A program made the position numbers and the translations under genes. Positions 59,780-64,000 of a DNA stretch of 64,000 nucleotides are shown one piece after another. The stretch covers positions 90,802-154,801 of the forward strand of contig NW_026729184.1 in NCBI RefSeq assembly GCF_030272615.1. The letters are read 5' to 3'. Source of the stretch: Cryptomeria japonica. Taxonomy: Eukaryota > Streptophyta > Pinopsida > Cupressales > Cupressaceae. The notes below the pieces were generated by a model. That model was not told the origin of the DNA. It saw only the letters and a list, made by a program, of their open reading frames with translations, and searched no databases. Numbering within the stretch: position 1 is the stretch's first letter; every line of letters begins with the position of its first letter.

Positions 59780-60470
59780 ATATTGACAACGAGATTGCAA
59801 CCGGTTTTGACTAAGTATATACCTAGAGCATTATTAGTTCAAAATAGTTCATCTTTCTTTTGTAAGGAACTAAAATTGAAATGACATATTTTATTAAATA
59901 GCTCTATGTTAGATTCACAACATTTACTTCTTAGCAAGGTATTGTATATTCTCTAATAGGTGGATATTCCAATCTACATCCAATTTTTCTCGATAGTTCT
60001 TCCAAATTTGCTAGATAACTCCTTAAGCCTTAAAAGGGGGTGAGAATGTTCAAGGGGAGGCTCAATAAACAAGTGGTCTTCCTAGATCCAAATAGTATAA
60101 CCATTACTCACCATCCATTTTTATCGCATTCTCAATAGTTGTCCAACCTTAGCATTTTTGTTCCAAATAGTAGATCCAACAAGGATATAAAAATAAGATA
60201 ATATACCCCAACCACCCTCATCTCTAATATACTTAACCTTCGTGATATTTATCCAATTATTATTGTTCTTCAAAAAAAAATGTCTCATTTTGGCTATCAA
60301 GGCCATATTTGTGTCTTTAATTTTGCATAATCCCAAACCTTAGAGTTGCTTAAGAAGGAAAACCTTATCCCAAGCCACTAGTAAAATCCTTTGGTCTCTT
60401 TCAATTCCAAGCCAATGGAAGTTCCTTTGAATCTATTTGACTTTATTAGCAAGGAATCGACTATGAATGT
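59780..60470 (-). pseudogene. LINE ORF2 C-terminal fragment, copy 2
   Basis: Counterpart of 2,090-2,780; the 71-codon open stretch 60,336-60,121 differs by a few residues only. Confidence 0.65.
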
Positions 60471-60479
60471 TATTTGGCT

Positions 60480-60771
60480 TTTCTAAATAAATGATATTAA
60501 TGTTTTAATGATCATCCATTGGGAATCCTTGATCCTCCATGATGTGGCATCCAAGTGTATTATAACATGTGATTAAATAGGCCAACCTAGGCCTTATTAT
60601 AAGTAAATTAATGTAGAAGCAAAAGGATAATAGTGAAAATTTTGAATTAGGTTAATAAACCAATAGTGGGAACTAGATTCAAATATATCACAAAGGATTG
60701 CACTAGGGATTACATACATAAAACGTAAGTATAATAGTAATTTCATTTAACAAACAAATAAAAATAATACA

Positions 60772-60821
<50 letters not shown>

Positions 60822-61260
60822 CCATAATAAATACACAAGTAAATGGATTTGTAAATTGAATCAATTATCATATATAAATATTGCAAATAATATACTAAAT
60901 TAACATACTATTAAATATAACTAAATAAATTTAAAACTGAAAACAAATAATGATTCTATGGCAAACAAAATGAGTGAGGTCACTTTCTCCTCCATTTACT
61001 CTAACACTCCCTAATTAACAACTACTTTTTATTATTTTAGTATTCTTTGTTCAAGACTATAATCTCATTTGACATCTAAAATCGTTACTTCTACATTTTA
61101 ATAAATATGTAAAATACTTTTTTAAATAATATTATAAACCTTATCTGTATTGTATAAAAATACTAATTTAAAAACAATTAATAGGTGTACAACAAACAAA
61201 AGCAAAGTAAACAAATCCTTGATAACAAACATACCGACTCCCACAAAAGCTAAAACAGTA
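60480..61260. repeat. AT-rich spacer with expanded TA run
   Basis: Counterpart of 2,790-3,540. A pure TA run at about 60,775-60,822 replaces the short run of copy 1. No gene seen. Confidence 0.8.
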
Positions 61261-61261
61261 T

Positions 61262-61805
61262 TATAGTCGTCTGGGATGTGGAAGATATGTAATGAGACGA
61301 CTGGTGGGAAGGCGAAGGTATATAATTATTTGCTATTCTATGGAATTTCATTCACAAGCGTAGAATTTCATGGCTGGACATTATTTTATAAAGAATTATT
61401 GGAGCTTGCGGACAAAACAAAGGCTTTATATCTCTGTTTTAATAGTTTCTTAATATTTCTTCAGTTTGTCTTCTACTCTCGCCAACTGCTTACCTTTAGC
61501 AGCGTAGACTTCTGACCATTTCCCATGGTTGAGCAACATTTTAATAAGAATTCAAGGAGCCTGTGGACAAAACAAATGCTTTATATTTCTTTCTTATCTG
61601 TTTCTTAACATTTCTTTAATTTGTCACTCATTCAATCACAGCCCATCAAGATGACCACCCATTTCTCAATAGGTTAGAAAATTGTGCATTGACAGAGACT
61701 AGATTTGAATGGCGAACGCAGCAGGACATTTCATAGTCTATTTAAGTTTGCACTACAAAACTTTCGGATTGTCAAGTACGTTCAGTTCTTGGAAATGCCA
61801 AAATA
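61262..61805 (+). repeat. Promoter-like dispersed module, copy in second segmental duplicate
   Basis: Nearly identical to 3,540-4,080 and placed equally before the microsatellite. Confidence 0.6.
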
Positions 61806-61831
61806 ATATAGTAATTATAATAGGAAATTTG

Positions 61832-62160
61832 ATATATATATATATATGTGTTACATATATAGATATATATACATATATATATGTATATATGTATATATAT
61901 ACATGTATATATGTTTATACATATATATATATACATATATATGTATCTGTATATATACATGTATATACATGTATATATACATTTATACATGTCTATACAT
62001 GTATAGACATGTATACATGTATATACACATATATACATGTATAGACATGTATACATTTATATATGTATATACATGTATACATGTATATATGTATATATAT
62101 ATATGTATATATATATGTATATGTATATGTATATATATGTATATATATATACATATATAC

Positions 62161-62195
<35 letters not shown>

Positions 62196-62202
62196 TATAT
62201 AA
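61832..62202. repeat. TATATACATG-type microsatellite, long allele
   Basis: About 370 bp, against about 140 bp in copy 1. Made of TA runs, TATG, TACATG and GTATAGACATG units with many self-complementary stretches. The long open frames here are composed only of Y, I, C, M, T, H and V, so they are low-complexity artefacts. Confidence 0.95.
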
Positions 62203-62369
62203 TTTTAAGAGATGTTTATCTTTCACATTATTTAATATGAATTATTTTTGTTAATTTGGATTTATTATTATATCAGATTTGAAAATCTATTTGAGTTAAA
62301 TTAGATTTTTAGATTTTTAGAACAACATACTTACTCAATGGTATTACAAATTATTTCAAATTATTTCAA

Positions 62370-63634
62370 TTGATTAGAAAAGGGGTGAAAATTTATTCAA
62401 ACACAAAAGTGATACAAACAGAGAGCCCAGATGAGAGTACTGGAGAACCCTATCACTATCCACTAGCTGATCTAGCATAAGAGCCATATCAGAAGGCAAT
62501 TGCATCCTATCCATTATATTCCAACCCTGCATTTGATCCGAGACTCATTTGGCCAAACAATCTGCAACCCCATTCCACTCCCTGGGAACATGTGTGAAAG
62601 TAACTGAATCCAGGGAGCAACAAAATTGAAGAATCTGACTGATAACTAAAGCCAAGTGCCAACTAACATCCCCATGCTCCTACATGGTTAGAAAATTCAC
62701 CACCATATAAGAATCAGACTCACAAATCATTTTGTGGCAACCAAGAGCAGAACAATGTTGAACAACATAAAAAATGGCAAGAGCCTTCCTTAAATTATTT
62801 GTATTAAATCCCTTATAGTTGGAGAAAATAAATTGAACATTCCCAAAACTATCCTGCCCAACACCACCAATGTCAGCATTCCTAGGGTTCCCCAAAGATG
62901 AACCATCAGTGTTAACTTTTAACACACCGAGAGGAGGGGGAGTCCACCAACCCTTCTAATTAACCCACCATAATGGATGTCTACACCTACCTCTTCCACC
63001 CTACCCACCAAACACCGAAGCACCCCCTTGAAGACGAAGAGTAAGACAAGTGCATATAGCAATATCAATGGGATCCACATTGCTAGTCAAATCACACTTA
63101 ACCACAACAGTCTCACAAAGAGAATGAATAATTTTCCACCACAAGTATGTGGCATCCATCCTTATATCCTGAAAAATCCTCCAATTCCTTTCTAGCCAAA
63201 CATGCTAGATGCTTAAGGACTAAGAGCCCAAGAAACATGAAGATAAGGGGTTTTAGCATGGGACTTATCCCAATGCACCCAGAGCTCAAACAAAGAAGAA
63301 ACATGGCAGCAAGTCTTACCCCCAACACCCCACCAAAAGTGACATAGTTTCTCAGAAAAGGAGCACTAAAATAATAGATGAGAGATAAATTCCTCACTAA
63401 TGTAACGCAAAACACACATTCAAGGGCCTTGAAAACCCCATTTGCAAAGATCATCCTAGGTAAGACAACGATTGTTAACCACAAGCCACAAGAAGAAATT
63501 GCATTTGGGCTAGGAAAATTTATTCCAAACCTACTTCCACAAAGGCACCTCAATATCTACAAACAATTGTCTATTAAGCTACAAGTAACCTATAGAAATA
63601 GAGTTTATTCCAGATGACTCACTACCCCAAGCTA
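62370..63634 (-). pseudogene. LINE 3' part (RNase H and zf-RVT), copy 2
   Basis: Counterpart of 4,420-5,684. The left target duplication TTCAAATTATTTCAA is preserved at 62,355-62,369. The RNase H frame carries two nonsense changes relative to copy 1: Gln to stop after V-V-N-F-L-T-M at about 62,680 and Trp to stop in the A-K-W-V-S tail near 62,547. The element is interrupted at 63,636. Confidence 0.85.
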
Positions 63635-63635
63635 C

Positions 63636-64000
63636 TGTTAGGGTTTCAAGCAGATCTGAAGCAAATACGAACTAACAATTATATGCAGATTTAAATACAA
63701 AAGATAAAGAAATAAAACAAGACACAGATAACACAGAGATTTAACGTGGTTCACCCAGAATGAGTTACGTCCACCATACATAGTCGTCCAATCTTTCTTA
63801 TTATCTAGCAAAAATAGTACATCAACCTTACAATGCCTTAAGCATCCCAGCCGCTTATAACATGCGTTTTTAGGGCAACAAACAAAGTTGGCCTTTTTTG
63901 GTTTTATTACAATGTCGGTTTTCATCAATGAAAAACGGCAAAAAAAAATTTCTCGAGGGCTGCCGCCCTCGAACTCCAGCGAGGATACGTGCTGAGTGTA
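63636..64000 (+). repeat. 5' end of another LTR (Copia type), runs off the window
   Basis: Starts TGTTAGGGTTTCAAGCAG, which has the TG start and TGTTAGGG form of Copia LTRs. Inside is GATTTAACGTGGTTCACCCA at 63,738, a phrase shared by many plant Copia LTRs and matched at 34,799 in the Copia-3 LTR. It interrupts the LINE after GCTA(C). The orientation of the element is unknown because only this end is visible. Confidence 0.72.
63953..63972. other. GC-rich hairpin in the LTR
   Basis: TCGAGGGC TGCC GCCCTCGA: an 8-bp perfect stem with a 4-base loop, the most GC-rich spot near the window end. Similar GC hairpins are common near the U5 side of plant Copia LTRs. Confidence 0.6.

Larger units (their letters stand above)
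57648..63634 (+). repeat. Segmental direct duplication, copy 2 (partner 1-5,684)
   Basis: Starts GTAAGCACGTGCAACATTTA and runs co-linear with copy 1 to CCCCAAGCTA at 63,634, where an LTR-like sequence begins. It is about 300 bp longer, mainly through microsatellite growth at 61,832-62,202 and a TA run at 60,775-60,822; a 43-bp piece of the LINE RT at 58,781-58,823 is kept here but lost in copy 1. Confidence 0.93.

Noticed and set aside
61709-62254. Long open frames of Y, I, C, M and T in both strands
   Set aside because: They are translations of the TATATACATG microsatellite and carry no sequence information beyond the repeat.
1-64000. CRISPR arrays, operons, phage or bacterial defence genes
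   Set aside because: No spaced short direct repeats and no bacterial-type gene density; all evidence points to plant nuclear DNA.

Overview
The window looks like nuclear DNA of a seed plant with a large, repeat-bloated genome. A conifer or other gymnosperm seems most likely to me, but that is an inference from style (many old, decayed and nested Copia and LINE copies, one gene in 64 kb) and not a proven taxon. Nothing bacterial, organellar or viral was recognised. The only intact-looking host gene is a plus-strand receptor kinase at 52,577-56,086 (two exons, 1,140 residues): an LRR receptor kinase of the non-RD, subfamily XII (FLS2/EFR/Xa21-like) type, whose ectodomain carries a tandem in-frame duplication of 165 codons.

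Layout. 1-5,684 is one copy of a direct segmental duplication whose other copy is 57,648-63,634; the two bracket the window and both probably run past what can be compared. The duplicated block holds decayed minus-strand LINE pieces, a promoter-like module, an AT-rich TATATACATG microsatellite and the 3' half of a 5'-truncated LINE. That LINE is complete to its truncation point in copy 1 (4,420-8,137), has perfect 15-bp target-site duplications, and is itself broken by a 990-bp terminal-inverted-repeat element (6,175-7,164). 10,587-11,575 is a plus-strand LINE ORF1 (DUF4283 plus zinc knuckle) relic between 250-bp direct repeats.

11,650-20,440 and 35,712-42,930 are two diverged copies of another long non-coding block (called R here); a partial third copy lies at 46,205-47,440. 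The first R copy is split by a nearly complete 4.2-kb Copia element (12,441-16,668, minus strand, short LTRs, PBS, PPT, 5-bp TSD); the second R copy preserves the empty site. 22,023-35,706 is a nest of truncated LTR elements: a plus-strand LTR/gag piece, a Copia 3' half (24,161-27,180), an LTR with an attached long lysine-rich coiled-coil ORF that is not pol (27,181-30,409), a Gypsy-style LTR fragment (30,410-31,316), and a Copia gag-to-RT portion with its 5' LTR (31,317-35,706). 42,930-52,490 is mostly non-coding, with a 91-bp tandem repeat and a LINE RNase H relic.

The repeats do not form a pathway; they record an order of events: LINE insertion, then segmental duplication, then separate decay of each copy and later LTR insertions. 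The receptor kinase is the only unit with a likely cellular job, pattern recognition at the plasma membrane.
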